From: Thermotogaceae bacterium
GTDB taxonomy: Bacteria > Thermotogota > Thermotogae > B21-G9 > HyVt-16
Direction of reading: 5' to 3'
NCBI GenBank assembly: GCA_011043375.1
Contig: DQYP01000095.1
Span: 1 to 7,709 of the forward strand
Length of the DNA stretch: 7,709 nt
How positions within the stretch are numbered: the first letter of the stretch is position 1; each line of letters begins with the position of its first letter. The notes under the pieces are model-generated. The model saw nothing but the letters and a program-made list of their open reading frames with translations. It had not been told where the DNA came from and did no database searches. The position numbers and the translations under genes were made by a program. Below are positions 1 to 6,276 of this stretch, piece after piece.

Positions 1-8
1 AATACCTT

Positions 9-35
9 GATTCTGTTAGCTAAGAGTATTGATAT
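9..35. repeat. Direct repeat copy 1, possible shared operator or promoter segment
   Basis: These 27 nt match 7637-7663 in the same orientation at 24 of 27 positions. The three differences, at 13, 19 and 24, are all transitions. The second copy lies directly upstream of the leftward transport operon, so this copy may be the control region of another leftward gene beginning beyond position 1. Within it, 13-26 is a near palindrome around TTAGCTAA, with 12 of 14 positions symmetric. That it is a regulator site is inference; no regulator is encoded in the window. Confidence 0.5.
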
Positions 36-55
36 AAAAAACTTATTACTTGTTA

Positions 56-193
56 GAATAAGATTCCTCGTCACTATCGTTCCTCGGAATGACAAGGGGT
101 ATTACTTTGCTTCCTCGAAGTGTCAAGGAAAATGTCATCCCAAGCGAATGTGATGTATTGTGTCATCCCGAACGCATGTGAGGGATCTTATTC
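56..193. repeat. MITE-like element bounded by 14-nt inverted repeats and built of degenerate repeat units
   Basis: The ends 56-69 and 180-193 are inverted copies of each other (13 of 14 positions). Inside are two kinds of direct repeat. The first is TTCCTCG-type units at 80-97 and 111-128, matching at 15 of 18 positions. The second is TGTCATCCC-type units at 133-153 and 161-181, matching at 18 of 21 with a 28-nt period. The two kinds are roughly reverse complements of each other, so the whole can fold on itself. It has no open reading frame. Similar GTCATTCC/GAGGAATCT-like dispersed repeats occur in many bacterial genomes from memory, so this is probably one member of a multicopy family. Confidence 0.6.
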
Positions 194-304
194 CTAATTA
201 CTGGTACTTTTTATACTTTTCAAAGACTTCAATAATATTTATCTACTATTTTTGCTTCATTGAATATCATTACTACTAATTAACACTATCCTCAAAGTTA
301 TGTA
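194..304. other. AT-rich intergenic stretch with no recognised feature
   Basis: This completes the gene-free leader (1-352) between the repeat element and the trmO promoter. It is rich in A and T. I see no open reading frame, RNA gene, convincing hairpin or operator in it. Confidence 0.6.
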
Positions 305-332
305 TTCACATTATACCAATAGATGTTATAAT
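305..332 (+). promoter_or_regulatory. Extended -10 sigma-70-type promoter of trmO
   Basis: A perfect TATAAT lies at 327-332, preceded by TG at 324-325, giving the extended -10 form TGnTATAAT. TTCACA at 305-310 matches the -35 consensus TTGACA at five of six positions with a 16-nt spacer. Transcription should begin near 339. That leaves a leader of only about 14 nt, mostly filled by the ribosome-binding site at 340-346. The promoter probably serves both trmO and the following hydrolase gene. Confidence 0.7.
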
Positions 333-352
333 AATCAAAGAGGTGGTTCGAA

Positions 353-850
353 TTGGAAACTGTCTTTGAAATCAAGCCGATAGGTATTATCAGAACTCCT
401 TATGTTTCTTCTGCACCTTATCAACCAGTAGAAAATGCGAATGAGGGTGATTTTTATTTGGTCGTAAATCCGGAATACGCCAACGGCCTTTACAAACTGG
501 AGAGTTTCAAATACATCTATGTTATCTATTTTTTGAATCGAATAGATCGAGAACCCTCTATGATAGTCTCCCCGCCATGGAGTAATGGAAAGAGAGTAGG
601 GTTGTTTGCGAGTAGATCTCCATTGAGACCGAACCCAATTGGAATCAGTGTTGTTGAGTTGAAAGGTATAAATGATAACATAGTGTACATATCGAGTTTG
701 GATGCTTTCGATAAAACACCTCTCATTGATATCAAGCCATACATAAAAGATTTAGATACCAAAGAAGATGCCAATCATGGTTGGGTTGATGATTTGGAAG
801 ACAAAGAACATTTGATTCTCCACATAAAAGGTATTCCGCACGATTATTAA
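353..850 (+). CDS. trmO: TrmO/TsaA-family tRNA (N6-threonylcarbamoyladenosine-37)-N6-methyltransferase
   Basis: This 165-residue protein belongs to the TrmO (TsaA/YaeB, UPF0066) family. In E. coli the enzyme uses S-adenosylmethionine to methylate t6A37 in the anticodon loop of threonine tRNA. Visible family marks are PIGIIRTPY at residues 9-17, GLFASRSPLRPNPIG at 83-97 (the cofactor-binding core) and DAFDKTPLIDIKPYI at 117-131. It is shorter than E. coli TrmO (about 235 residues) and lacks the C-terminal extension, as archaeal-type members do. The TTG start is supported by GAGGTGG at 340-346, six bases upstream; the next in-frame methionine is about 70 codons in, too late. A hydrolase gene follows after 43 bases, probably on the same transcript. 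Substrate tRNA in this organism is inferred. Confidence 0.9.
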   Translation: METVFEIKPIGIIRTPYVSSAPYQPVENANEGDFYLVVNPEYANGLYKLESFKYIYVIYFLNRIDREPSMIVSPPWSNGKRVGLFASRSPLRPNPIGISVVELKGINDNIVYISSLDAFDKTPLIDIKPYIKDLDTKEDANHGWVDDLEDKEHLILHIKGIPHDY

Positions 851-893
851 TTTCATTCAGAGATATACCAATTTTTAAGGGGGTGCTTGAACT

Positions 894-1589
894 ATGAGAG
901 TTAGTTTAACTTTCTTAGGACACGCGGCGTTTCAATTGGAAACAGATGAATTTAGAATTTTGATTGATCCATTCATTTCTCAAAATCCTGTTTGTCCAAT
1001 AAAATTGGATGATCTTAAAAAAATTGATTACATATTCATCACACACGGACACAGCGATCATGTAGGAGATACAGTTGAGATAGCAAGAAAGTTCAATTCA
1101 ACGGTAGTAACGAACTTTGAACTTTCAACGTATCTTTCAAATAGGTTTGATGTTTCAACACATCCAATGCACATAGGTGGAAGATTCGAATTTCCATTTG
1201 GAGTTGTAAAGATGACACCTGCCCTTCATGGATCAGGAATAATAGAGGAAAATGGAAATATCATCTACGGCGGAAATCCATGTGGATTCGTTATTTCATT
1301 GAAAGGCCAGAAAATTTATCATGCCGGTGATACAGGCTTAACAACCGATATGAAGTTGTTGGCCGATGAAGGGGTTGATATAGCCCTATTACCCATTGGA
1401 GGAAATTATGTAATGGACGTAGAGGATGCGGTGATCGCGACCAAATTCATAAATCCAAGAAAGGTTATACCAATGCATTACAATACTTGGGAGATAATAA
1501 AGGCAGACGCAGAATTATTTAAAAAGAGATTGCGTGAAATAGAAGTGGAATGCTTGATCTTGAATCCTGGTGATTCTATAGAATTCTGA
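894..1589 (+). CDS. UPF0173 metal-dependent hydrolase, metallo-beta-lactamase fold
   Basis: A cytoplasmic protein of 231 residues with the usual length and motif order of the UPF0173 family (T. maritima TM1162 type). The N-terminal FLGHA motif places a conserved His at 10. The metal motif THGHSDH spans 50-56 (H51, H53, D55, H56). Further ligands are in ALHGSG (H112), HAGDTG (H143, D146) and the C-terminal PMHYNTW (H195). All expected dinuclear metal ligands are present, so it should be an active hydrolase. The family has no agreed physiological substrate and none can be read here. ATG is preceded by AAGGGGGTG at 877-885. It follows trmO by 43 bases and ends one base from the stop of the convergent epimerase gene. 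A link to tRNA modification is only suggested by position. Confidence 0.85.
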   Translation: MRVSLTFLGHAAFQLETDEFRILIDPFISQNPVCPIKLDDLKKIDYIFITHGHSDHVGDTVEIARKFNSTVVTNFELSTYLSNRFDVSTHPMHIGGRFEFPFGVVKMTPALHGSGIIEENGNIIYGGNPCGFVISLKGQKIYHAGDTGLTTDMKLLADEGVDIALLPIGGNYVMDVEDAVIATKFINPRKVIPMHYNTWEIIKADAELFKKRLREIEVECLILNPGDSIEF

Positions 1590-1590
1590 A

Positions 1591-2400
1591 TTATGGAATC
1601 CAACAATCTCTTATTGTTTTCAAAGCCATCCTTGCCGCTTCTTCTTCACCATTTGGAAGCGGCAAGCATTCAACTGATATGTATCCATTGTAATCTATCT
1701 CTTTTAGAGTTTCGAATATACTTTTGAAATCTATATGACCACTTCCTGGAGCCCAGCGATTGCTATCTGCAACATGGAAATGAAATAATTTTTTTCCAGC
1801 CTTTCTTATACTCGTTTCGATCGAGGGTTCTTCTATGTTCATATGAAAAGTATCTGCAAGGACACCAATATTTGAGAGACCTATCTCTTCAATGAATTTC
1901 AACACCTCTTCTACCGTGTTTAGATTGTCACATTCGTATCTATTCAATGGTTCTATTACTATGTTCACACCTTCCGACTTCGCAAATTCTCCTATTTCTT
2001 TTATAGAAGCCTTGAGTTTTTCCTTTGTACCCTCATCATTTTTCCAAAACCCTCTTATTAAACCAATTATGACCAATCCACCTATAAACGTAGCAAATTT
2101 CACATGCTTTTTGATCCTCTCGATCGCCTTTTTTCGAATATTCTCATTATTACTCGAAAGACTCAAACCCTCAACCAAAAAAGCTTGACCAGTTCCAATA
2201 GCAGAAACCGGCATTTGCTCTTTCTCAAGGATCTTCTTTAATAGACTCCAATCTACAAGATCAGGATCTCTTATTGCAATTTCCACAGCATCGTATCCCA
2301 ATTTTTTTGCCAGCTCTATACCTTCTTCAAAATCCCCTTTGAATGCAAGAGCATCGAATCCAGCATCGGCCGTTGAAATTACGAGTGAAGATTTAAACAT
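1591..2400 (-). CDS. iolO: Sugar epimerase of the IolO / D-tagatose 3-epimerase type (probable 5-keto-L-gluconate epimerase)
   Basis: A 269-residue TIM-barrel protein of the AP-endonuclease-2/xylose-isomerase-like superfamily. The single-metal site of ketose 3-epimerases is complete: E150 (VIEPLNRYE), D183 (LADTFHM), H209 (FHFHVADSNR) and E244 (SVECLPLP). The two glutamates would also be the acid-base pair. N-terminal SLVISTADAGFDALAFKGD, then IGTGQA (68-73) and VADSNRWAPG (210-219), closely resemble my memory of T. maritima TM0416. That enzyme epimerises 5-keto-L-gluconate to D-tagaturonate in inositol breakdown. A related ketose or ketouronate epimerase is the alternative. ATG is preceded by AGGGGGA, eight bases away. 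It is the last gene of the leftward operon, 28 bases after the TIM-barrel gene. An 11-bp inverted repeat lies in its last codons (1631-1666). Confidence 0.78.
   Translation of the reverse strand: MFKSSLVISTADAGFDALAFKGDFEEGIELAKKLGYDAVEIAIRDPDLVDWSLLKKILEKEQMPVSAIGTGQAFLVEGLSLSSNNENIRKKAIERIKKHVKFATFIGGLVIIGLIRGFWKNDEGTKEKLKASIKEIGEFAKSEGVNIVIEPLNRYECDNLNTVEEVLKFIEEIGLSNIGVLADTFHMNIEEPSIETSIRKAGKKLFHFHVADSNRWAPGSGHIDFKSIFETLKEIDYNGYISVECLPLPNGEEEAARMALKTIRDCWIP
1631..1666. repeat. Perfect 11-bp inverted repeat near the 3' end of the epimerase gene
   Basis: CTTGCCGCTTC at 1631-1641 is the exact reverse complement of 1656-1666, with a 14-nt loop between. It is GC-rich against an AT-rich background and lies about 40 bases inside the stop codon of the epimerase gene. 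It also lies just beyond the end of the convergent hydrolase gene. No T-run follows on either strand, so it is not a standard intrinsic terminator. It could stabilise the 3' end of either transcript, or simply reflect the codons for LPLP and EEAAR. Confidence 0.45.
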
Positions 2401-2428
2401 CTCACAATCCCCCTGAAAAATTATTAAA

Positions 2429-3331
2429 TCATTGATTTCGTCTTCTTCCGCCGTTTCGCTTTTTCATTAACCTATTTTTCAAGATCTCAAACGAACTTTT
2501 GTAGTCCTCTTCAAATCTATCCATTGAATTTATTTCTAAAATCACAACCCCGTCAAAACTTGACTCACGGATCATTTTCAAAATCCTGTGATATGGAATA
2601 TCTCCCTGTCCTATTGGAAGGTGAAGATCACCAACACCATATATAAATTGGAAAAACTCGATATCACGTAAATTCCAATATACATTTGTAGATTCACCAA
2701 AATTATCGCTCACATGTATTTCAACAGCCTTTTCCAACCCTTTTCTTACTTGACCGTAAAAATCTACCCCCATGTACTCACAAGAAATGAATAAATGACC
2801 AATGTCAAGGGTTAATCCCACGTTTGGAGAATTTATTTTATCCACGGTTTCCAAAATCTCATCGATAGATTGCGAGGTATTCTCAACTCCGATTTTTATA
2901 CCATTATCTTCCGCCAATTTTGCTAATTCTCTCATGCTTCTTATTTCAGCAATTTTTTGCTCTTTTTCAGTGAGATCCAATGAATGGTTAACTTGACCGA
3001 GGTGATAAACTATCGATTCAGCACCTATTTCTTTGGCGAACAGGATGGTAGCCTCCATAACCTTGAAATGCCAAGGATTACTCTTCTGCTTCAAGTTCAG
3101 TATATCAGGTGCATGGATTGTGTACTTGAAATGATAATTTCCAAGTAAATCCTTAATCCTTTCAAGTCTGTTTTTTATTATCCTACCCCTAACAATCACA
3201 TCCAATGCTGCAGGAGGTATTTCAACGTACTCAAAACCAATCCTTTGAAAAAAATTGAGTTCCTCCGTGAATCTCCTAATTGAACCATTCACTCTGCGGG
3301 TATCAATATTTACTCCTATGCCTTTTATCAA
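2429..3331 (-). CDS. Endonuclease IV-like TIM-barrel protein with a complete three-zinc ligand set, function unknown
   Basis: A 300-residue protein of the AP-endonuclease-2/xylose-isomerase-like superfamily (COG1082-like). Numbered from the TTG start, candidate metal ligands are H73 (TIHAPD), H110 (VYH), E150 (GVEN), D176 and H179 (LDIGH), H206 (EIHVSD), D235 and H237 (DLHLPIGQGD) and E266 (LEI). These nine correspond in type and order to the nine zinc ligands of E. coli endonuclease IV. Most sugar epimerases keep only four. The strict endonuclease IV signatures are not obvious, and the context is sugar uptake, so a sugar-phosphate isomerase or phosphoesterase is likelier than DNA repair. The tail is basic (KKRNGGRRRNQ). 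I prefer TTG at 3331 because GAGGTG at 3343-3338 is six bases upstream; GTG at 3340 would lie inside that site. Confidence 0.8.
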   Translation of the reverse strand: MIKGIGVNIDTRRVNGSIRRFTEELNFFQRIGFEYVEIPPAALDVIVRGRIIKNRLERIKDLLGNYHFKYTIHAPDILNLKQKSNPWHFKVMEATILFAKEIGAESIVYHLGQVNHSLDLTEKEQKIAEIRSMRELAKLAEDNGIKIGVENTSQSIDEILETVDKINSPNVGLTLDIGHLFISCEYMGVDFYGQVRKGLEKAVEIHVSDNFGESTNVYWNLRDIEFFQFIYGVGDLHLPIGQGDIPYHRILKMIRESSFDGVVILEINSMDRFEEDYKSSFEILKNRLMKKRNGGRRRNQ

Positions 3332-3337
3332 TTTGAA

Positions 3338-3371
3338 CACCTCATAATGATGTTTATTATATTATTGTGAG
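3338..3371 (-). promoter_or_regulatory. Ribosome-binding site of the TIM-barrel gene inside a possible coupling hairpin
   Basis: GAGGTG (3343-3338) is the SD for TTG at 3331. Bases 3341-3351, which include its GAG, can pair with 3361-3371 (9 of 11 positions, nine-base loop). That upstream arm encodes the last residues of the ATPase, and the ATPase stop codon (3359-3357) falls in the loop. Ribosomes finishing the ATPase would open the stem, so translation of the two genes may be coupled. The pairing is read directly; the coupling is inferred. Confidence 0.4.
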
Positions 3372-4454
3372 TTCACTCTCAGGATCGAAGAGATGAATCT
3401 TTTCAATCTTGGGAACAAGATGGATGGTCTGATCTCGCTCAGGTATCTTGGACTTGTCCGCAAAAACCTTGACCATCTCACCAGTGCTTTCAATTTTCAC
3501 ATTTATTATTATATCCCTACCAAGTGGTTCAAGAACATAAACGGTACCTGGAATAGAGTTACTGGATGACTCAAACTCTATTTCACAATCTTCTGGTCTG
3601 AATCCCAATATAAACTTTTCTACACCACTTTCAAAAATCCCTTTTTTCATTTTCAGTGGAAGGATCAGTTCAACATCATCGCGAAATATGTGTAATTCTG
3701 AATTCACGCTTTTAACAGAAAAACCTTTCAAAAAATTCATTGGTGGGTTGCCTATAAAAGAAGCAACGAACATGTTTGAGGGTTTATCATAGATTTCATC
3801 TGGTGTTCCATATTGAACAATCTTTCCAAAGTTGAAAACAGCTATCCTCGATGCCATAGTCATGGCTTCAGCCTGATCGTGAGTAACGTAAACGGAGGTT
3901 ATTCCCAACTCGCTCTGAAGTCTTTTAATCTCTGCCCTCATCAACATACGGAGATTAGCATCCAGGTTCGACAAAGGTTCATCAAACAGAAGGATCTCAG
4001 GTTCCTTCACTAACGCACGTGCTAAAGCAACTCTTTGTTGCTGTCCTCCCGATATTTGTGTTGGCTTTCTCTCGAGAATTTCTGATATAAACATTCTATT
4101 GGCTATTTCAAGAACCTTCTCTCTGATCTTCTCTCTCGACAATTTCAAGGTTTTTAATGGAAATGCTATATTTTCAAAAACGTTCATGTGAGGGTATAAT
4201 GCATAATTCTGAAAAACCATACCTATTTTCCGATATTTCGGCGGTACATTGTTTACAAGCTTATCGTCAAAAAATATTTCTCCATCGGTTGGCTTATATA
4301 TTCCTGCCAACATAAGCAAAGTTGTGGTTTTACCACATCCTGAGGGCCCCAATAAGGCAATGAACTCACCATCCTCTGCTTCAAAATTTATTCCATCTAC
4401 GGCCTTTACTTTTCCAAAGTACTTCTTCAAATTTTTTACTCTGATGCTCGGCAT
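3357..4454 (-). CDS. Sugar ABC transporter ATP-binding protein, MsmX/UgpC/MalK type (InoK-like)
   Basis: A 365-residue cytoplasmic ATPase that would power the two permeases encoded just upstream. Motifs in order: Walker A GPSGCGKTT (36-44), Q-loop Q82, signature ISGGQQQR (134-141), Walker B ILLFDEP with catalytic E159, D-loop SNLD (162-165) and switch H192. The C-terminal part (about 240-365) is the OB-fold/TOBE regulatory domain, with the GFRPED motif at 284-289, typical of carbohydrate importers. Length is normal and nothing is missing. Its ATG overlaps the stop of the preceding permease gene by one base (TAATG at 4456-4452), which suggests coupled translation; GGGGGTG lies ten bases upstream. 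T. maritima has an equivalent in its myo-inositol phosphate importer InoEFGK, but ATPases of this type often serve several importers and do not reveal substrate. Confidence 0.93.
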   Translation of the reverse strand: MPSIRVKNLKKYFGKVKAVDGINFEAEDGEFIALLGPSGCGKTTTLLMLAGIYKPTDGEIFFDDKLVNNVPPKYRKIGMVFQNYALYPHMNVFENIAFPLKTLKLSREKIREKVLEIANRMFISEILERKPTQISGGQQQRVALARALVKEPEILLFDEPLSNLDANLRMLMRAEIKRLQSELGITSVYVTHDQAEAMTMASRIAVFNFGKIVQYGTPDEIYDKPSNMFVASFIGNPPMNFLKGFSVKSVNSELHIFRDDVELILPLKMKKGIFESGVEKFILGFRPEDCEIEFESSSNSIPGTVYVLEPLGRDIIINVKIESTGEMVKVFADKSKIPERDQTIHLVPKIEKIHLFDPESELTII

Positions 4455-5317
4455 TAGCCTTTAACACCCCCTATCGTCAATTTTATCATGTGTTTACTCA
4501 CGAAAAAGAAGAAAATTATCGTCGGCAACATGTAGAACAATCCCACCGCCGTTACCAGACCATAATCAGCGAATCTGAAATCACCTATGATTCCTTTCAC
4601 ATATTTCGATAAAGTCCAAAACTTTTGAGAAAAAATGAAAGTGTTTATGAACACAAATTCAGACCAACCAGACAAGAATGCGAAAACGGCGGTAACAGCT
4701 ATTCCAGGCTTTACAAGCGGTAAAACAATTTTTATCCACGTCTCGAATCGTGAATATCCATCTATCAACCCTGCCATTTCAAGTTCCCACGGTACGCCAT
4801 CGTAAAATCCCTTCATTATCCATGTTCCCCAGGGTATCTCCAATGAAGCTTTTAAAAGAATAATTCCAAATAATGAATCCAAAAGATTCAAAACTTTCAA
4901 CAAATAAAATACCGCTACCATTAGCGATATCGCTGGAAACGCATGCAAAGCGAGTATCAATTTCATGATGGAAGACCTTCCTGGAAAATCATATCTCGAT
5001 AATGCATACCCTCCCAAGCTCGTTATCAAAACCTCTATTGCCATTACTCCTAAGGCTACTATAGATGTGTTGAAAGTGGTCACCCATATGTTAGGGTATC
5101 CCTTCATCTCGCTCCAAAGGAACCTCCAATTCTTCAAAGTCAGCTTGGTTGGTACGAACCCTCTTACCATATCCTCGCTGAAAGATCTTATTATAAGCCA
5201 AAAATAACCGATGATTATCGGTAAGGTTATGAGAATCAAGATCAATATTATTGTAATCGTCATTATTTTCTCGGAATTTCTTTTGAAGAATCCAAGTTCA
5301 CCATTGTTTTTCTTCAT
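4454..5317 (-). CDS. Sugar ABC transporter permease, MalG-type (InoG-like)
   Basis: A 287-residue inner-membrane protein of the binding-protein-dependent transport family. Six hydrophobic segments are visible near residues 20-43, 82-104, 118-141, 144-166, 204-226 and 254-274. GGYALSRYDFPG (102-113) is the conserved cytoplasmic loop of MalG-type subunits. The EAA loop that docks on the ATPase is around 178-204, with MAGLIDGYSRFETW and LPLVKPG. The protein ends in GGVKG, as is usual for the family. It should pair with the MalF-type subunit encoded upstream to form the channel. Its ATG directly abuts the stop of that gene (TGA|ATG), with AGGTGG five bases upstream. It overlaps the ATPase start by one base. 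Substrate is inferred only from the neighbouring epimerase. Confidence 0.93.
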   Translation of the reverse strand: MKKNNGELGFFKRNSEKIMTITIILILILITLPIIIGYFWLIIRSFSEDMVRGFVPTKLTLKNWRFLWSEMKGYPNIWVTTFNTSIVALGVMAIEVLITSLGGYALSRYDFPGRSSIMKLILALHAFPAISLMVAVFYLLKVLNLLDSLFGIILLKASLEIPWGTWIMKGFYDGVPWELEMAGLIDGYSRFETWIKIVLPLVKPGIAVTAVFAFLSGWSEFVFINTFIFSQKFWTLSKYVKGIIGDFRFADYGLVTAVGLFYMLPTIIFFFFVSKHMIKLTIGGVKG

Positions 5318-6211
5318 TCAATCCACCTCGATTCTTGGTTTAGCCATTAGGGTTTCAAAACCAAAAAACTTCATATAAACTAAAGCTGCTACAACACCTA
5401 TTACAACCAATATCACCGAAAGAGCCGCACCGTATCCAAAGCGGAAATTGGCAAAGGCGTTATGATAGGTGTACAAAGCCCAAACCTCCGTTCTATAAAC
5501 TGGCCCGCCATCCGTTATTATGAGAATATACTCGAATGAAGCCAAGAGAGACAGTGTTTGGTATGCTGTCACAAACAGAATGTGCCATTTTATAAGTGGT
5601 AATGTTATCTTCCTTACAATCATAAACCAACTGGCTCCATCTATTTTGGCAGCCCTGAAATAATCCTCTGGAATCGCTTTAATAGCTGCTGTGAACACCA
5701 ACATACCCATTGAGGCACCTATGAATCCATTGGCAAGTATTATTATCAACATTGGTGATGAATACAACCAATCCTGTGGTTGAAGTGAAACCAGCGATCT
5801 CAGATAATTCATCAAACCATATTCCGTTGGATCAAAGATCCACAGCCACAATAAACCATAAACCACAGAAGGAGTTAATCTGGGCAACATCCAAAGTGTC
5901 CTGAAAAAAGAACCGATTTTGTCACTCAAGGATGTAGTCAACAAGGATATCACCAAAGCCATTCCCACATTGAAGAATCCAAGTGTAAGAAATGTATATA
6001 TGAAAGTGTTACTTACAACCCTTGGAATTATAAAATCGGATGGTATATCCTTGAAGTTTTGTAAACCAACGAAATTCCACTTAAATGAATAATCCATGTT
6101 TGTAAAAGCCAACACAATGGTCAAAACAACTGGGATTATGAAGAATAAAAATACCACTATTATCATTGGCGAAAGGAAAAGAAAAGGCTTAAAGTTTTTT
6201 CTAAAACCCAA
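5318..6211 (-). CDS. Sugar ABC transporter permease, MalF-type (InoF-like)
   Basis: A 297-residue inner-membrane permease. Hydrophobic segments lie near residues 10-36, 70-92, 105-126, 152-175, 208-232 and 259-281. The EAA loop is at 182-206 (EDYFRAAKIDGASWF, then LPLIK), and TDGGP (233-237) is the conserved stretch before the last helix in MalF/UgpA-type subunits. The large periplasmic insertion of enteric MalF is absent, as in most such importers. The start is TTG, supported by AAAAGGGGG with eight bases between; no better ATG lies nearby. The 65-base gap from the binding-protein gene contains a terminator-like hairpin, so this gene may be expressed less than the binding protein and may be controlled at its ribosome-binding site. 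Confidence 0.93.
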   Translation of the reverse strand: MGFRKNFKPFLFLSPMIIVVFLFFIIPVVLTIVLAFTNMDYSFKWNFVGLQNFKDIPSDFIIPRVVSNTFIYTFLTLGFFNVGMALVISLLTTSLSDKIGSFFRTLWMLPRLTPSVVYGLLWLWIFDPTEYGLMNYLRSLVSLQPQDWLYSSPMLIIILANGFIGASMGMLVFTAAIKAIPEDYFRAAKIDGASWFMIVRKITLPLIKWHILFVTAYQTLSLLASFEYILIITDGGPVYRTEVWALYTYHNAFANFRFGYGAALSVILVVIGVVAALVYMKFFGFETLMAKPRIEVD

Positions 6212-6228
6212 CAGCTATTCCCCCTTTT

Positions 6229-6252
6229 AAAAAATGGGGGGATATCCCCCCA
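6229..6252 (-). terminator. Terminator-like hairpin between binding-protein and permease genes
   Basis: On the minus strand TGGGGGG (6252-6246), the loop ATAT, and CCCCCCA (6241-6235) form a perfect seven-pair stem followed at once by six T (6234-6229). This is the form of an intrinsic terminator. Since the permease and ATPase genes follow with no other evident promoter, it is probably partial. It would release short transcripts rich in the binding-protein gene and allow some read-through. The next bases hold the SD GGGGG of the permease gene, which could pair with the same C-run instead. Confidence 0.65.
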
Positions 6253-6276
6253 ATATTCTATATTTTCGGTTTGAGA

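Noticed and set aside
133..181. Two tandem units with a 28-nt period that could suggest a CRISPR array
   Set aside because: Only two imperfect copies (18 of 21) exist, with no spacer of normal length and no cas gene. The units fit the inverted-repeat element better.
526..774. Minus-strand reading frame inside trmO
   Set aside because: The plus-strand frame has clear TrmO motifs over the same bases. The opposite frame has none.
1577..1590. AGAATTCT palindrome at the convergent gene ends as a bidirectional terminator
   Set aside because: The stem is short and AT-rich, with no T-run on either side.
1892..2188. Plus-strand reading frame of 98 codons opposite the epimerase gene
   Set aside because: It lies wholly inside a well-supported minus-strand gene, has no family resemblance, and its composition is that of an antisense shadow.
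2429..3331. True DNA-repair endonuclease IV (nfo)
   Set aside because: The nine ligands fit, but I could not see the strict endonuclease IV signature sequences. The DLHLPIGQGD motif and sugar-transport context point to a metabolic relative.
4249..4464. Plus-strand reading frame of 71 codons opposite the ATPase N-terminus
   Set aside because: Shadow of the conserved Walker A region on the other strand. No ribosome-binding site or recognisable protein.
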